NCBI RefSeq assembly: GCF_900086655.1
Contig: NZ_LT575476.1
Coordinates: 2,577,869-2,641,868 of the forward strand
Reading direction: 5' to 3'
Length of the DNA: 64,000 bases
Source: Paenibacillus tuaregi
GTDB lineage: Bacteria; Bacillota; Bacilli; Paenibacillales; Paenibacillaceae
The position numbers were made by a program, and so were the translations under genes. How positions within the stretch are numbered: the first letter of the stretch is position 1; each line of letters opens with the position of its first letter. Below the pieces are notes generated by a model that was given only the letters and a program-made list of their open reading frames with translations, was not told where the DNA came from and searched no databases. Below are positions 36,709-45,386 of this stretch, one piece after another.

Positions 36709-38007
36709 TTATTGGAAATACATCACTCCGCCCATTACCCATCCATTAGCCATCGCATCAAAATGGACACGGTAATCAATACTGCGCCGCTGACCCCAAG
36801 TGGATACGGCGATCCAACGATTGTCATTAACATCGCGGTAATACTTTGTGATCGTCATCCAATGCCACTCATATTCATAGTCGGACCATTTTTTGGTGTT
36901 AAGTGTAGCGACAGGTGAATTAATGTTCAGACCGGCTTTAATATAATTTGCAACATTATCAAGAGTAAACGAGGCAGAGTTTGTTACCCCCTTAAGGGCA
37001 ACTCCACGGTCCCTAGCGAATCTCTCGACATCTGAGGTAAAGTCAGTTCCTGAAGTCTCGCCAAACATACCAGGATCAATATAAGAGTATAGCTTATCCA
37101 TGTGGGCCACAAAATCCGTTTTGGAATTTGTATTACCAACATACAATTTTCCATATTTTACGGGATCCTTAATCTTGGCAAGGTAATTTGTTAGATTAGC
37201 TGCGGCGGTCGGGCCGCAACCCCTATCCTTCTTAGTCGTGGTATCGTACCAATTCTGGTCTCCGCCGTAGCTGTAAGTGTTTGTGGTATATTCGACGGGA
37301 ACAAACATGCCATAGTTACGCTCGACCGTTAGAGCCACGTCTTCTTGCGTGACCGAAGCTGTAGTGACTGTCTGTGCCAACATGTCGCTTATGTGTTTCT
37401 TGTTTTCGACTTTACGAATACGTTTAAAGTCTTCCTTTAACTTTTCTTTCGTCTGCTTTACTTTATCTGTGACATCCATGGAGCCCTTAGCTGGATCAAA
37501 ATAAAAATCCTGACCTTGGTCGGACACTTTAATCAGATAGTCTAATGGGGGAATAAAAACAACCTCACCCTTGCCATTAGACTTAGCTGCTTTGTCCTTC
37601 AGCTTGGCCTTAATTTCACTGACAGCCTTATCCTGGATATTTATCTCGTAAGTAGCATAGCCATCTTCAATGGCACCAACGGTGATATATCCGATCTCTC
37701 GGCCCTCTTCAAGCAATGGGACCATGTAAGCAAAGAGGTTATGATCTAAATCGTACAAGGGAACGAAATCCTTGGAAGCAGTCAGCTTCTTATCATGCGT
37801 CTGGAGGTCATTCTTCATGTAGCCCTCTAGGTTGGTTTGTACAATTTTCAGGACATCTGCTTGCTTAAGCAGCTTGGTATTTCCAAGAGACAGATCGTTG
37901 CTCGCAAAGGAAACACCGCTGGAGGCGAAAAGAAATAGAAAAGCAACTGCTAGAAGAGCAACCTTTTTAATTAAGATAACTCCGAGACTTTCTGCAATTC
38001 GTTTCAT
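36709..38007 (-). CDS. Secreted C39-like cysteine-peptidase-fold protein
   Basis: 432-residue exported protein with an Ala-rich signal peptide (about 1-30). The middle (40-230) is a mostly beta and helical region with a coiled-coil-like KEKLKEDFKRIRKVENKKH stretch. The C-terminal part (about 255-432) fits the peptidase C39-like fold: Cys in RGCGPTAAAN, His in YEWHWMTITKY and a following polar Asn/Asp (DVNDNRW). It may cleave cell-wall or peptide bonds, or bind peptides without cleaving. The start at 38007 follows GGGAG. It precedes the lipoprotein gene at 36634. Confidence 0.78.
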   Translation of the reverse strand: MKRIAESLGVILIKKVALLAVAFLFLFASSGVSFASNDLSLGNTKLLKQADVLKIVQTNLEGYMKNDLQTHDKKLTASKDFVPLYDLDHNLFAYMVPLLEEGREIGYITVGAIEDGYATYEINIQDKAVSEIKAKLKDKAAKSNGKGEVVFIPPLDYLIKVSDQGQDFYFDPAKGSMDVTDKVKQTKEKLKEDFKRIRKVENKKHISDMLAQTVTTASVTQEDVALTVERNYGMFVPVEYTTNTYSYGGDQNWYDTTTKKDRGCGPTAAANLTNYLAKIKDPVKYGKLYVGNTNSKTDFVAHMDKLYSYIDPGMFGETSGTDFTSDVERFARDRGVALKGVTNSASFTLDNVANYIKAGLNINSPVATLNTKKWSDYEYEWHWMTITKYYRDVNDNRWIAVSTWGQRRSIDYRVHFDAMANGWVMGGVMYFQ

Positions 38008-38200
38008 AATTTGATCTCCCTCATATATTATTTTAAAAGCCGCCAAATATGCGTTTTCGGTAGCAGTAAAGTCCATCTTGTCATCTGTTCATATATCTCA
38101 CCCCCCCCTGCTATAATGAATGCCTTTTCACATAATATAACAATGGTCGCGTGATTTAGTTTGTAATAAATTTGAGGCTTGCCATTTTAAGGGCAAATAA

Positions 38201-38262
38201 TACAAAAACAAAAAAGCCGCTATTTTAGCGACTTTCAATGGGATCAAGTTCTTGTCCTTCAA
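38201..38262. repeat. Dispersed repeat family A, copy 2
   Basis: An AAAAAAGCCGCTATTTTAGCGACTTTC hairpin-like stretch is joined to the shared core TCAAGTTCTTGTCCTTC. The gap between 38008 and 38299 has no gene. Confidence 0.7.
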
Positions 38263-38299
38263 CATTCGGCTAATTGCTGTTGGAGTACTTCTTGCTTCT

Positions 38300-38698
38300 T
38301 CACTCCGTTGCTTTTTGCTGCTTAGCCAGTTTATCGGCTATTGGTTTATAAATACTATCGATCTTCTTATTGCGTGTTATATCATCCTTTATACCCGAGA
38401 TATCCTCTATTTGTTCCTTAGACAACATATATGTATTGGTTAGTAAGTAAAACACGTTGTTTCGCTTGTCCAATAACTCACTATCCAATTGCTTCTCAGA
38501 AAGATCAGTTGCATCCAATATATCGAATAGCCATTTTAGGCCTGCTTGTACCGCATTATCACCTTCTAATAATTGTGATTGCTCATACATGCGCATACCA
38601 GCATCAGCATTCTTTTTAGCCTCGTTCAACTCGTCGGAACAACCTAATAGTCCTATAAACATACATAATAGGATTATGATTTGATAGCGTAACTTCAT
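38300..38698 (-). CDS. Putative lipoprotein of unknown function
   Basis: 132 residues. The N-terminus has a hydrophobic stretch (IIILLCMFIGLLGC) ending in a lipobox with Cys near residue 20. The mature part is helical and acidic/lysine-rich, predicted to be a soluble extracellular domain. No family recognised. ATG 38698 is chosen over an upstream TTG at 38710. The ribosome site is weak. Confidence 0.7.
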   Translation of the reverse strand: MKLRYQIIILLCMFIGLLGCSDELNEAKKNADAGMRMYEQSQLLEGDNAVQAGLKWLFDILDATDLSEKQLDSELLDKRNNVFYLLTNTYMLSKEQIEDISGIKDDITRNKKIDSIYKPIADKLAKQQKATE

Positions 38699-38737
38699 AA
38701 TCAAGCTCAATTCCTTCCAATGATATTAGCACTCTAA

Positions 38738-38871
38738 TCATACAGTGAAATCCAATTCATGGAAACAAAAAATATGTGGACCGCCACGATAATTGAGGCA
38801 AGGGTCAAAAAAGCCCTGAATGTACAAGCCAATTTATCATAGCGCGTGGCTAATCGGCGCACGGCCGCGTA
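38738..38871 (-). pseudogene. IS5-family transposase C-terminal remnant
   Basis: The minus strand reads YAAVRRLATRYDKLA, then about 20 further residues and a stop at 38738. This is the RRLATRYDKLA ending typical of IS5-type transposases. The rest of the element is lost; the remnant ends at the GCCCGTTA-type repeat at 38877. Confidence 0.7.
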
Positions 38872-38876
38872 CATTA

Positions 38877-38906
38877 TAACTAATGCTGCCCGTTAGGAGC
38901 TTAATC
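38877..38906. repeat. Repeat family B (GCCCGTTA core), copy 1
   Basis: ATAACTAATGCTGCCCGTTA and GGAGCTTAAT follow. Related sequences occur at 39571, 42533 and 43265. The core is RTAACT-(n)-GCCCGTTA followed by a T/A-rich tail. Confidence 0.5.
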
Positions 38907-38918
38907 CCTGGTTAAGTA

Positions 38919-39491
38919 TTACACTGAACCTTTGTAGCGTTCTATATATTCGTCCTTTGTTAGCCCAAACAATATGGAATCGTAGTATCTTCCATTAGTG
39001 TAAAACACTTGCCGACGGACCCCTTCTTGGATACATCCTACGTTCCTAAGCATTGCAGCCGATGCCTCGTTTCCTTCAAGAACGTAATCATTGAATTTAT
39101 TAAGCCTTCGCTCGAAGAATGCATATTTTAAGAGTATATGTACAGCCCGTGTACCGTAACCCTTTCCTCGATAATCTCTGTCGATTTGAATCCCGAGACT
39201 AAAGGTACCATTTCTTTCATCGATACTGTTTAGGTTAACTCCTCCAACATTTTCACCGTCCAAACTCTCAATTGTAAACATAAGTCGATTAGATGAAAAC
39301 TCAGAAAAGTTCTCTGCGAAAGCTTTTGCTTCTGAAACCGTGGGTGGTAGCTCAACAGCGCATTCTAACAAGCGTCGTGCTGGTGTATCGAAACGGTTAA
39401 TATAGTGACCTTCCCAATCTTCTGGCTGTATCGCACACAGTCTTATAACCTCATCTTGCCAAAAATAATTATTGTAATCTATATTCCTCAT
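38919..39491 (-). CDS. GNAT-family N-acetyltransferase (RimJ/RimL type)
   Basis: 190-residue acetyltransferase. The acetyl-CoA binding loop is RDYRGKGYGT (about residue 105) inside the fold, and the C-terminal SILFGLTKDEY strand is typical of the Acetyltransf_3 group. It would acetylate an amine of a protein or small molecule; target unknown. ATG 39491 is behind GGAGGG. It is a single gene in the repeat-rich accessory region. Confidence 0.9.
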   Translation of the reverse strand: MRNIDYNNYFWQDEVIRLCAIQPEDWEGHYINRFDTPARRLLECAVELPPTVSEAKAFAENFSEFSSNRLMFTIESLDGENVGGVNLNSIDERNGTFSLGIQIDRDYRGKGYGTRAVHILLKYAFFERRLNKFNDYVLEGNEASAAMLRNVGCIQEGVRRQVFYTNGRYYDSILFGLTKDEYIERYKGSV

Positions 39492-39570
39492 TGGGAGTCC
39501 CTCCAATAATTTAATAATTCCTCCGCATTATAACTAATGAATCCATTCTGTTGATAGTAATTTTTGATTA

Positions 39571-39597
39571 TAACTAACCTGCCCGTTAGTATAATGA
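39571..39597. repeat. Repeat family B, copy 2
   Basis: ATAACTAACCTGCCCGTTAG followed by TATAATG. Confidence 0.5.
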
Positions 39598-39778
39598 ATT
39601 GGATCTGTTTTTTTGTCTGCCATAATATCCTCCCAATTTAAAATAATGAACAAATCTAATGTGGTTTGTATGATAACTAACATATCTCAATCGAACAGTC
39701 TGTTGTTTAAGTAACACAGTGAAATTATAATTTATTTGAACGTTCAATTCTATTTTTAAACTTAAATGGAGGTAAAAT

Positions 39779-40738
39779 ATGGGTGATATAACTGTAGTGC
39801 CTGTATGGATAATTCAAGATATTATAGTCTTAATTGCTGCTGTTCTAATGGTTTTCTATATCCTTGATAAGGAAACACATCCCAAAACGGTTCTACTGCA
39901 GTTTATAGGTTTTGTGTTTTTTTACGCAGCCGTTTTTGAAATTACTGCTTCATCGCTTGGGGAAGGTTTTTACGCCTATGGGCGGAGTATTTTAATGTTA
40001 TTTAATATACCGATTACTGTCCCTATTATTGAGTTTCTGATCATTTATTCAACTTTGCGTGTTCTAAAGTCTGTAAATATACCGTCCTGGACTAAACCAT
40101 TTATTACGGGATTGAGCGCTATGGTTTTTGACTTTTCATTGGACCCGGTGGCTGTTAAACAGATATTTCAGACTACAGATGGACTCATGGCAAGATGGAC
40201 TTATTATCCGCTAGCCGGTGAACCTCAAATCTATGGGGAACCTGTGATGAATTTTACAGGATGGATTTATATAGCGGGATATTGGACCATCTTTATTCTA
40301 ATTGGTGAATGGTGGCATAAAAAGAAAGGCTACAGTAAATCAATTGGTTATATCTATCCTTTTCTGGCGGCCATTCTGTCATTAGCGTGTATGTTCTCAC
40401 CTTTATCTAACTTCTTTAATTATATGGGGCCGTTCTTCGAAAGAACCTCTAATATGCAATGGGTGATGTTGATTACACTTTCTGTAATTACAATCGGAAT
40501 TTTAGCATTAGCTTTTATAAAGTTTTGGGACCGGAAGGTTAATTATTCAATCACTCCCAAAAAAGATTTTCCTATCATGTTTACTTTCGTGGGGTTCCCC
40601 CTAGTCAATACTATATTTTGCATTATAGGAGGTTACACCGAAGTATTGTGGCTGGTCGCTCTGGCTCAGATCTTATTATTGCTAGGCTGGATTGGAATTT
40701 ACATTATGGGTAAAAAAGCAAGTCCAATCACGAAATAA
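39779..40738 (+). CDS. Multi-pass membrane protein, carotenoid-biosynthesis (CruF/DUF422)-like
   Basis: 319-residue protein with about eight hydrophobic helices. The middle has GEGFYAYG, NIPITVPIIEFLI, VFDFSLDPVAV and GEPVMNFTGWIY, which match the pattern of the CruF/DUF422 carotenoid-synthesis membrane family (LDPVA and N-x-x-GW). CruF hydrates carotenoid ends; the match here is pattern-based and no carotenoid gene is near. RBS GGAGGT precedes ATG 39779. It is a single gene flanked by repeats. Confidence 0.68.
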   Translation: MGDITVVPVWIIQDIIVLIAAVLMVFYILDKETHPKTVLLQFIGFVFFYAAVFEITASSLGEGFYAYGRSILMLFNIPITVPIIEFLIIYSTLRVLKSVNIPSWTKPFITGLSAMVFDFSLDPVAVKQIFQTTDGLMARWTYYPLAGEPQIYGEPVMNFTGWIYIAGYWTIFILIGEWWHKKKGYSKSIGYIYPFLAAILSLACMFSPLSNFFNYMGPFFERTSNMQWVMLITLSVITIGILALAFIKFWDRKVNYSITPKKDFPIMFTFVGFPLVNTIFCIIGGYTEVLWLVALAQILLLLGWIGIYIMGKKASPITK

Positions 40739-40910
40739 CCATAAACCCAAGCATTGAGGCACAGAACACTTTCATTAATATTCCTTTTCGGCATTTTTAT
40801 TTTGGTGCTTCTTGCTTACATGAAAAGAAATAGATCGCCCACCCTAAGGTAACAGTCTATTCCGACCACCACCTAGCGGCCGACTGCTCTTTATGTAGTA
40901 ATGTACACTA

Positions 40911-40942
40911 GAGTCGTGTTACAACACGGCTCCTTACTTATT
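40911..40942 (+). terminator. Terminator-like hairpin after the membrane protein gene
   Basis: GAGTCGTGTT/AACACGGCTC stem with CTTACTT tail, about 170 bases after the stop. Confidence 0.5.
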
Positions 40943-41026
40943 CTTACCTCTGTATTACAGATACTATAACGGTTTATAGAATTATTTCTTTTCGATTATT
41001 TTAATTGGATTCATTGTTTACATAGG

Positions 41027-41470
41027 TCATATCATCAACTCTTCGTCTATTGGATATTCCCATAGTCCCAGTTTTCCCTTCGCTGGAATATAGGGCTTCA
41101 GCAGACGGAAACCCGCTATTTCCCACGCAAAATAACCTGGACTATAATCGCCTAACAGCAAGTCCTCACCCGTCACAACCTTCCCGCAATCCAGAATGGC
41201 TGACGTATGATTAGCGTCGATGACTTGATAACAATTGGAAAGCTCGCAAGTTGCAAGGATAACCCCCGTAGGGAGGTTTTGTTCCGTATAGCCATTCTTG
41301 GCAAGTAAAGAACGTATGGGTTCATATTTGCAGGCCTGCTTATCGACTTTCAGGCTTGCATGAATGGCCAACGGACCGCGATACCGGGTCTTCCAGGATC
41401 TTGTTTCATAGAGAGTTTCGCCTTGGACAAGCAGAGTCGCCCATGGTTGAATCATAGATAATACTTTCAT
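41027..41470 (-). CDS. ASCH-domain protein
   Basis: 147-residue protein of the ASCH (PUA-like) superfamily. The N-terminus has the signature MKVLSMIQPWATLLVQGE and ETRSWKTRYRGPLAIHAS, as in ASCH proteins that bind RNA or act as nucleoside deaminase-like or esterase enzymes. ATG 41470 follows GGAG by 9 bases; an upstream in-frame ATG at 41485 has no site. It is a single gene, with no partner. RNA-binding is likely but not proven. Confidence 0.85.
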   Translation of the reverse strand: MKVLSMIQPWATLLVQGETLYETRSWKTRYRGPLAIHASLKVDKQACKYEPIRSLLAKNGYTEQNLPTGVILATCELSNCYQVIDANHTSAILDCGKVVTGEDLLLGDYSPGYFAWEIAGFRLLKPYIPAKGKLGLWEYPIDEELMI

Positions 41471-41586
41471 TCCTCTACGCTCCATTTCTGTTCATTATGA
41501 ATTACTATTCCCCAAACATTCTCGAGACTTTCCATTCCCGTATGATGCGACCCTAGCCTAAATAACATCAATTCAAATTAACAACA

Positions 41587-41628
41587 ACAAACCGTTGATC
41601 TTCATTATTCAGATCAACGGTTTGTTAA
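41587..41628. terminator. Strong hairpin, likely terminator of a lost GH16 gene
   Basis: AAACCGTTGATCT/AGATCAACGGTTT with T-rich flanks. It lies directly after the remnant stop at 41649 when read on the minus strand. Confidence 0.7.
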
Positions 41629-41648
41629 TTGTGGAAACAGCAATTTTA

Positions 41649-41735
41649 TTACTGTTCTTTATACACGCGTACATAATCCACTTGCATAGTCGCCGGGATA
41701 TCGGAGGCATTTGGAGTACGGCCACCGTCAAAATT
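41649..41735 (-). pseudogene. GH16 glucanase C-terminal remnant
   Basis: The minus strand reads NFDGGRTPNASDIPATMQVD then YVRVYKEQ and a stop. The ending MQVDYVRVY is the hallmark C-terminus of GH16 beta-glucanases/laminarinases. Everything upstream is missing; homology ends next to repeat copy 3 at 41740. The gene was cut off at the repeat. Confidence 0.85.
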
Positions 41736-41739
41736 AGCC

Positions 41740-41862
41740 TAATCGGCAATCGGACTATGTTCTTGTCCATTCCGGCAATCGGTACAAGTTCTTGTCCTTG
41801 GCTTTGGACAAGAACTTGTACCGATAACATAAAAAAGCCGCTAAATTAGCAACTTTCTATGA
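41740..41862. repeat. Dispersed repeat family A, copy 3
   Basis: ATCGGACTATGTTCTTGTCC, ATTCCGGCAATCGGTACAAG, then an inverted TTCTTGTCC...GGACAAGAACTTGTACCGAT and AAAAAAGCCGCTAAATTAGC. Almost the same arrangement is at 46067. Confidence 0.85.
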
Positions 41863-42039
41863 CCCTGACACTTCTTCTTCTATATTAACACATCCGTTAT
41901 ATCGAATATTCTTCATATTCCAATTATTCGTGATTTAACCAAGCTATACTGCCCTTTAGTTGAACAGCAGCTGGCTTGACGGCTGCTGTTTGTCTTGTTG
42001 TACTAAAGTTTCCCGTTACTTCAATGCCTTGGTATGTCA

Positions 42040-42501
42040 TCACCAATGTTTTTCCATTGCTTCTTCACATCGAGCAAATCCATTTCTTGTAAAAAACTGA
42101 ACACTGGTGCTACTTGGCCAAAGAATAAGAAATTCAACATCAATTTCTTTGGACCATTTTTCCATTGTCATGTGAATTTCAGCTCCTATACCTTGGCTTC
42201 TAAAAGCTGGGTGGGTATAGACATTAGTGACATATCCGTAATAAGGATCACGAGTTTTTCCCGGTCTCGGTACTTTATGTATCAACTGTAAATACATATG
42301 TGAAACTATGTTTTTTTCAACTTCTGCCACCCAAATATACCAATCTCTGCTTTCAATCGCTTTAACTAAAAACTCGCTACAAATCTGGTGAAACTCCTCA
42401 AAACTAACCGTACTAACCCCATTATCCTCCATAGAAAAGTCCCAACGCATTTTAACAAGTTCATCTACATCGTCTAATGTCGCTAATCGTACAATAGCCA
42501 T
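42040..42501 (-). CDS. GNAT-family N-acetyltransferase
   Basis: 153-residue single-domain acetyltransferase. The acetyl-CoA loop RSQGIGAEIHMTM (about residue 103) follows the YGYVTNVYTHPAF strand that is typical of the family, and the protein ends with a CEEAMEKHW helix. The start ATG 42501 is preceded by AGGAGG. It would acetylate a small amine or antibiotic; substrate unknown. It is one of several single genes between repeats. Confidence 0.9.
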   Translation of the reverse strand: MAIVRLATLDDVDELVKMRWDFSMEDNGVSTVSFEEFHQICSEFLVKAIESRDWYIWVAEVEKNIVSHMYLQLIHKVPRPGKTRDPYYGYVTNVYTHPAFRSQGIGAEIHMTMEKWSKEIDVEFLILWPSSTSVQFFTRNGFARCEEAMEKHW

Positions 42502-42532
42502 ACACTCATCCTCCTGTTTCTGGTCTATGTAA

Positions 42533-42625
42533 CATAACTGCCCGTTAACTTAATGACAGAAAGAGCAGTTGGATCGGCGGCAAACTGCTCCTGGATCGCT
42601 GACCTAACGTTCTGCGTTAGGTTAA
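42533..42625. repeat. Repeat family B, copy 3, with nearby inverted repeats
   Basis: CATAACTGCCCGTTAACTTAATG is followed by GAGCAGTT/AACTGCTC and CTAACGTTCTGCGTTAG inverted repeats. The whole lies between two unrelated single genes. Confidence 0.5.
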
Positions 42626-42679
42626 TTCCATCTCTTCTGTCCAAATGAGGGAGCCTGTTGAAAAGATGTTTAACTATCC

Positions 42680-43198
42680 CTAAACAATTTTATAAAAGTA
42701 TGGTCCGCACATTGATTCATGAGTGTGTATGTACGTCCATGTAAAATTCTTATCAAATATATATATATCTTGTTCATAATCAAAATCGGATGCGACAATA
42801 TCATTAGCGTTATTATATTCAAATACAATATCTGAAATATTTTGATACATGACATATAATTCATTTTTAGTCATAGCATCAAATGCGTTTCTTGCTGCTT
42901 CTTTTTCAAAACATTCTTGCTTCTTATAACTAAAAATATGCCACTTATACTGATTATAACGAATTTTACTTTTGGTCTCGTCGCTAATATTTTTTGCAAA
43001 TGAGCTATCCCAAAGGTCCATAATTCCATGCTCTTTTTCCAATAAGGTTAAAATAACTACCCCTTTATCAAGCATGTTTTTAGTAAAGAGATATTTTTGA
43101 CGGATTTCTTCAATGGACCAGTAAACTTTCACTAATTCTTCATCAGGTAAACTGGCTATCATTTGATTAATTTCTTTTCTATACATACCAAAATTCAT
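42680..43198 (-). CDS. DUF4275-like protein
   Basis: 172 residues, soluble. The C-terminal part has DIYIFDKNFTWTYIHTHESM and CGPYFY, the DIYI-D-x-x-F-x-WT-x-x-x-THE pattern of DUF4275, and the central YKWHIFSY segment also fits. Members are of unknown function. The N-terminal part (1-60) is a helical extension. Start ATG 43198 has GAGAGGG upstream. It is a single gene in the accessory region. Confidence 0.75.
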   Translation of the reverse strand: MNFGMYRKEINQMIASLPDEELVKVYWSIEEIRQKYLFTKNMLDKGVVILTLLEKEHGIMDLWDSSFAKNISDETKSKIRYNQYKWHIFSYKKQECFEKEAARNAFDAMTKNELYVMYQNISDIVFEYNNANDIVASDFDYEQDIYIFDKNFTWTYIHTHESMCGPYFYKIV

Positions 43199-43264
43199 TA
43201 TAATCCCTCTCTTCGTTGCCTATATCTGAACAACATATATACGAAAATGGGAAGAAATGGTTGC

Positions 43265-43289
43265 GCTAAACTGCCCGTTAGTTTAATAA
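43265..43289. repeat. Repeat family B, copy 4
   Basis: GCTAAACTGCCCGTTAGTTT then AATAA. Directly followed by copy 4 of repeat family A. Confidence 0.5.
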
Positions 43290-43318
43290 CCCGGTTCATT
43301 TCCAGGGATCACGGAATT

Positions 43319-43456
43319 GTATAGAAGTTCTTGTCCTAATACGGCTTTGTATAGAAGTTCTTGTCTTGAGCCAACGACAAGAACTTCTATACAAAAAATA
43401 AAAAAGCCGCATTTTATGCGACTTCCGTTGTATATATGTTCTTGTCGTCCGACAAC
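43319..43456. repeat. Dispersed repeat family A, copy 4
   Basis: TATAGAAGTTCTTGTCC occurs twice, then GACAAGAACTTCTATAC in the opposite sense and AAAAAGCCGCATTTTATGCG. The second half is nearly identical to 36015-36085. Confidence 0.85.
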
Positions 43457-43569
43457 TATGATTGTAAACTGTGTACCATCCAAAATAAAGAGCGTAAGCT
43501 CCGCAGCAGGAAAACGGTGTTATCCGAAGGAACCGACATCTTCGAATATACTTTCAAATCGCTGAAGTG

Positions 43570-44214
43570 CTAATACCGTTTTTTCGTTAATTTAAAATGT
43601 TCTTCAACTATTGCCAAATTATCTTCAATTGAAGCACGTCCATCTACTTTAATTAACTTTAACCCCTTGCTATGCGCGTCTTTATTGATGTATTCGGCAA
43701 ACTGAATATCCCGATTCATCCAATTCTCAAAAGATTGATTCGGATCCTGACATTCTTCTAATATGGAATGAATCCACTCCCGTTTCGAATATTGCTCTAT
43801 TTGAAAATCTGCTGTTGGAATTATCCATATACCATGATTTAAGTTGCTTAGAAGCGGAAAAACAACATCAGGCAATATAGCTGCTCCCTCAATTAATAAA
43901 GGTTTACTTGAAACAATTCTATCTATATCACCCAGAATCATTCCAAATTCCTCCTTATAAAACATAATTGTTTCTTTAACTTGTTGCTCTAGAGGCCGTG
44001 AAAAAATACCATTTATTGATAATCCCTTTATTTTGGTCATAATTGGATGAAGGTCTGCTTTACATCTTTCTATGTGTTTTTGATAAGCCTCATCACATTT
44101 GTAATAAATTAGGTCATACTTATCAGTTAATAACTCAGCAATAGTGCTCTTACCAGAACACGGCGAGCCGCCGATCCAATAAATCATTCTTGAACTGATT
44201 TTCATACTTTTCAT
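43570..44214 (-). CDS. P-loop kinase (AAA_33-like)
   Basis: 214-residue cytoplasmic P-loop protein. The Walker A motif is GGSPCSGKST (residues 15-24), and the fold resembles small-molecule or tRNA/polynucleotide kinases of the AAA_33 group (GSPCSGKS, LLIEGAAILPD as the Walker B region). It may phosphorylate a small molecule or antibiotic. The start ATG 44214 has AAGGATG upstream. Specific substrate unknown. Confidence 0.8.
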   Translation of the reverse strand: MKSMKISSRMIYWIGGSPCSGKSTIAELLTDKYDLIYYKCDEAYQKHIERCKADLHPIMTKIKGLSINGIFSRPLEQQVKETIMFYKEEFGMILGDIDRIVSSKPLLIEGAAILPDVVFPLLSNLNHGIWIIPTADFQIEQYSKREWIHSILEECQDPNQSFENWMNRDIQFAEYINKDAHSKGLKLIKVDGRASIEDNLAIVEEHFKLTKKRY

Positions 44215-44238
44215 CCTTTTATAATGATTCGGTTCTTT

Positions 44239-44325
44239 CGGACAACGTTCTTGTATTCACGAACCCTCACTGGCTTAAGCGTGCAAGCGCGGGTCCGACG
44301 GACTTAGCCAGTGCAGGGTTGTCCG
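44239..44325. other. Large imperfect hairpin
   Basis: CGGACAAC (44239) pairs with GTTGTCCG (44318-44325), and AACCCTCACTGGCTTAAG pairs with CTTAGCCAGTGCAGGGTT. The one-sided 15-base bulge and the long loop make an about 85-base folded element of the kind seen in folded-DNA recombination sites and REP-like units. Its role is unknown. Confidence 0.6.
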
Positions 44326-44405
44326 GCTGCTTCCACTTCCCCGAAATCACTCTGCCGGACCGAGGGCCGTATGGCCCGAATAGTTTTTCACCTTAATCGG
44401 CTATC

Positions 44406-44717
44406 TTAGATTCCAAAATGAATAATCAATTGGTTATTCGCTGAAGCTTTGATAGCTAAGTCAATTAAAGCTTCTAATTCACTCTGCATTGTTTCTCGCT
44501 TCAACCAATTTCTCGTCTGTTCCCAGTAGCCATCTTCATTCTCTTCTTCTTTCCAAACAGTATCTCCTCTTAAACTGAATATGTCAGGTGCTTCTTCGAT
44601 TAATTCAAGCCATTTACCTAATATCTTTTTTAGCTTCTCTGCTCCCGGCTTATTAATAACGGTTACCCCGTAGTAATCGTTGTTTCCAGGGCTATAAACG
44701 TTATCCCCTGATTTTTA
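44406..44717 (-). pseudogene. Unidentified gene remnant, N-terminus missing
   Basis: About 100 codons are open on the minus strand (DNVYSPGNNDYYGVTVINKP, then KWLELIEEAPDIF and more) and end at 44406. No ATG, GTG or TTG with a ribosome site is present, and the frame is closed upstream by TAA. Codon use looks like a real protein, helical and acidic. No family recognised; a truncated gene is the simplest view. Confidence 0.55.
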
Positions 44718-44936
44718 TTTGCCCTAGACCTTTTCCGCTTCCACTATAACCTTGCTATAAATAATGTCCGAGCAAGAATTGTTTCAATTGTTAATGCGAT
44801 TAAAAGTACAATTATTAGCGGTAACGGTTTTGCTACAATACAAATATGATGCTCTCTAGCGGTAAAACGTTTGTTATACAGTTGTTAGTTGAAGTCTATT
44901 GGAATCACGAATGGGTTAGCTTAATGTCACGACTTA

Positions 44937-45359
44937 TTAGAGTCTGCGGCTTTTTGGACGAAGCGCCCAGGAAGCTATGCAAAGCGCGGCATAGAAAAGT
45001 GGAAGAATAACATGGAATCCACCAGCCCCATAATCATGAGCGAACACATGAGATAAGGCCGCACCCGTCATTAGAAAGAACATACCGCTGTAAGCCCATT
45101 CCTTAAGACGGGGGAAACCTGGCATGATGATCGCAAGGACTCCAAGCAATTTCCAAGTCCCGAGAATATTCGTGATATATAAAGGGAAACCAATATCAGT
45201 CACTAAATCGACATTGCCACCATATCGCACCAATTGTCCGATCCCGCTTAATGCAATAGAGAAAGCAAGAATGATAGTGACGGTCCAATAAACGGCCGTC
45301 CTTCCGATATGACGGGATCCAACCTTTGCGATCTTTTCATTACTCTTAATTGTACTCAT
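44937..45359 (-). CDS. DoxX-like membrane protein
   Basis: 140-residue integral membrane protein with four hydrophobic helices (about 22-45, 62-85, 92-105, 115-135). FPLYITNILGTWKLLG and PGFPRLKEWAYSGMFFLMTG match the DoxX_2 family. It starts behind GAGGAGG. It lies 27 bases downstream of the second GyrI-like gene and is likely in one operon with it. Function unknown; DoxX proteins are linked to thiol stress in some bacteria. Confidence 0.85.
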   Translation of the reverse strand: MSTIKSNEKIAKVGSRHIGRTAVYWTVTIILAFSIALSGIGQLVRYGGNVDLVTDIGFPLYITNILGTWKLLGVLAIIMPGFPRLKEWAYSGMFFLMTGAALSHVFAHDYGAGGFHVILPLFYAALCIASWALRPKSRRL

Positions 45360-45386
45360 TTCTATTCCTCCTCTGGTTTCGTTTAT

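Noticed and set aside
43457..43569. Possible protein remnant next to repeat copy 4
   Set aside because: Short open stretches on the minus strand (for example LTLFILDGTQFTIIVV) do not match a family I know and contain stops.
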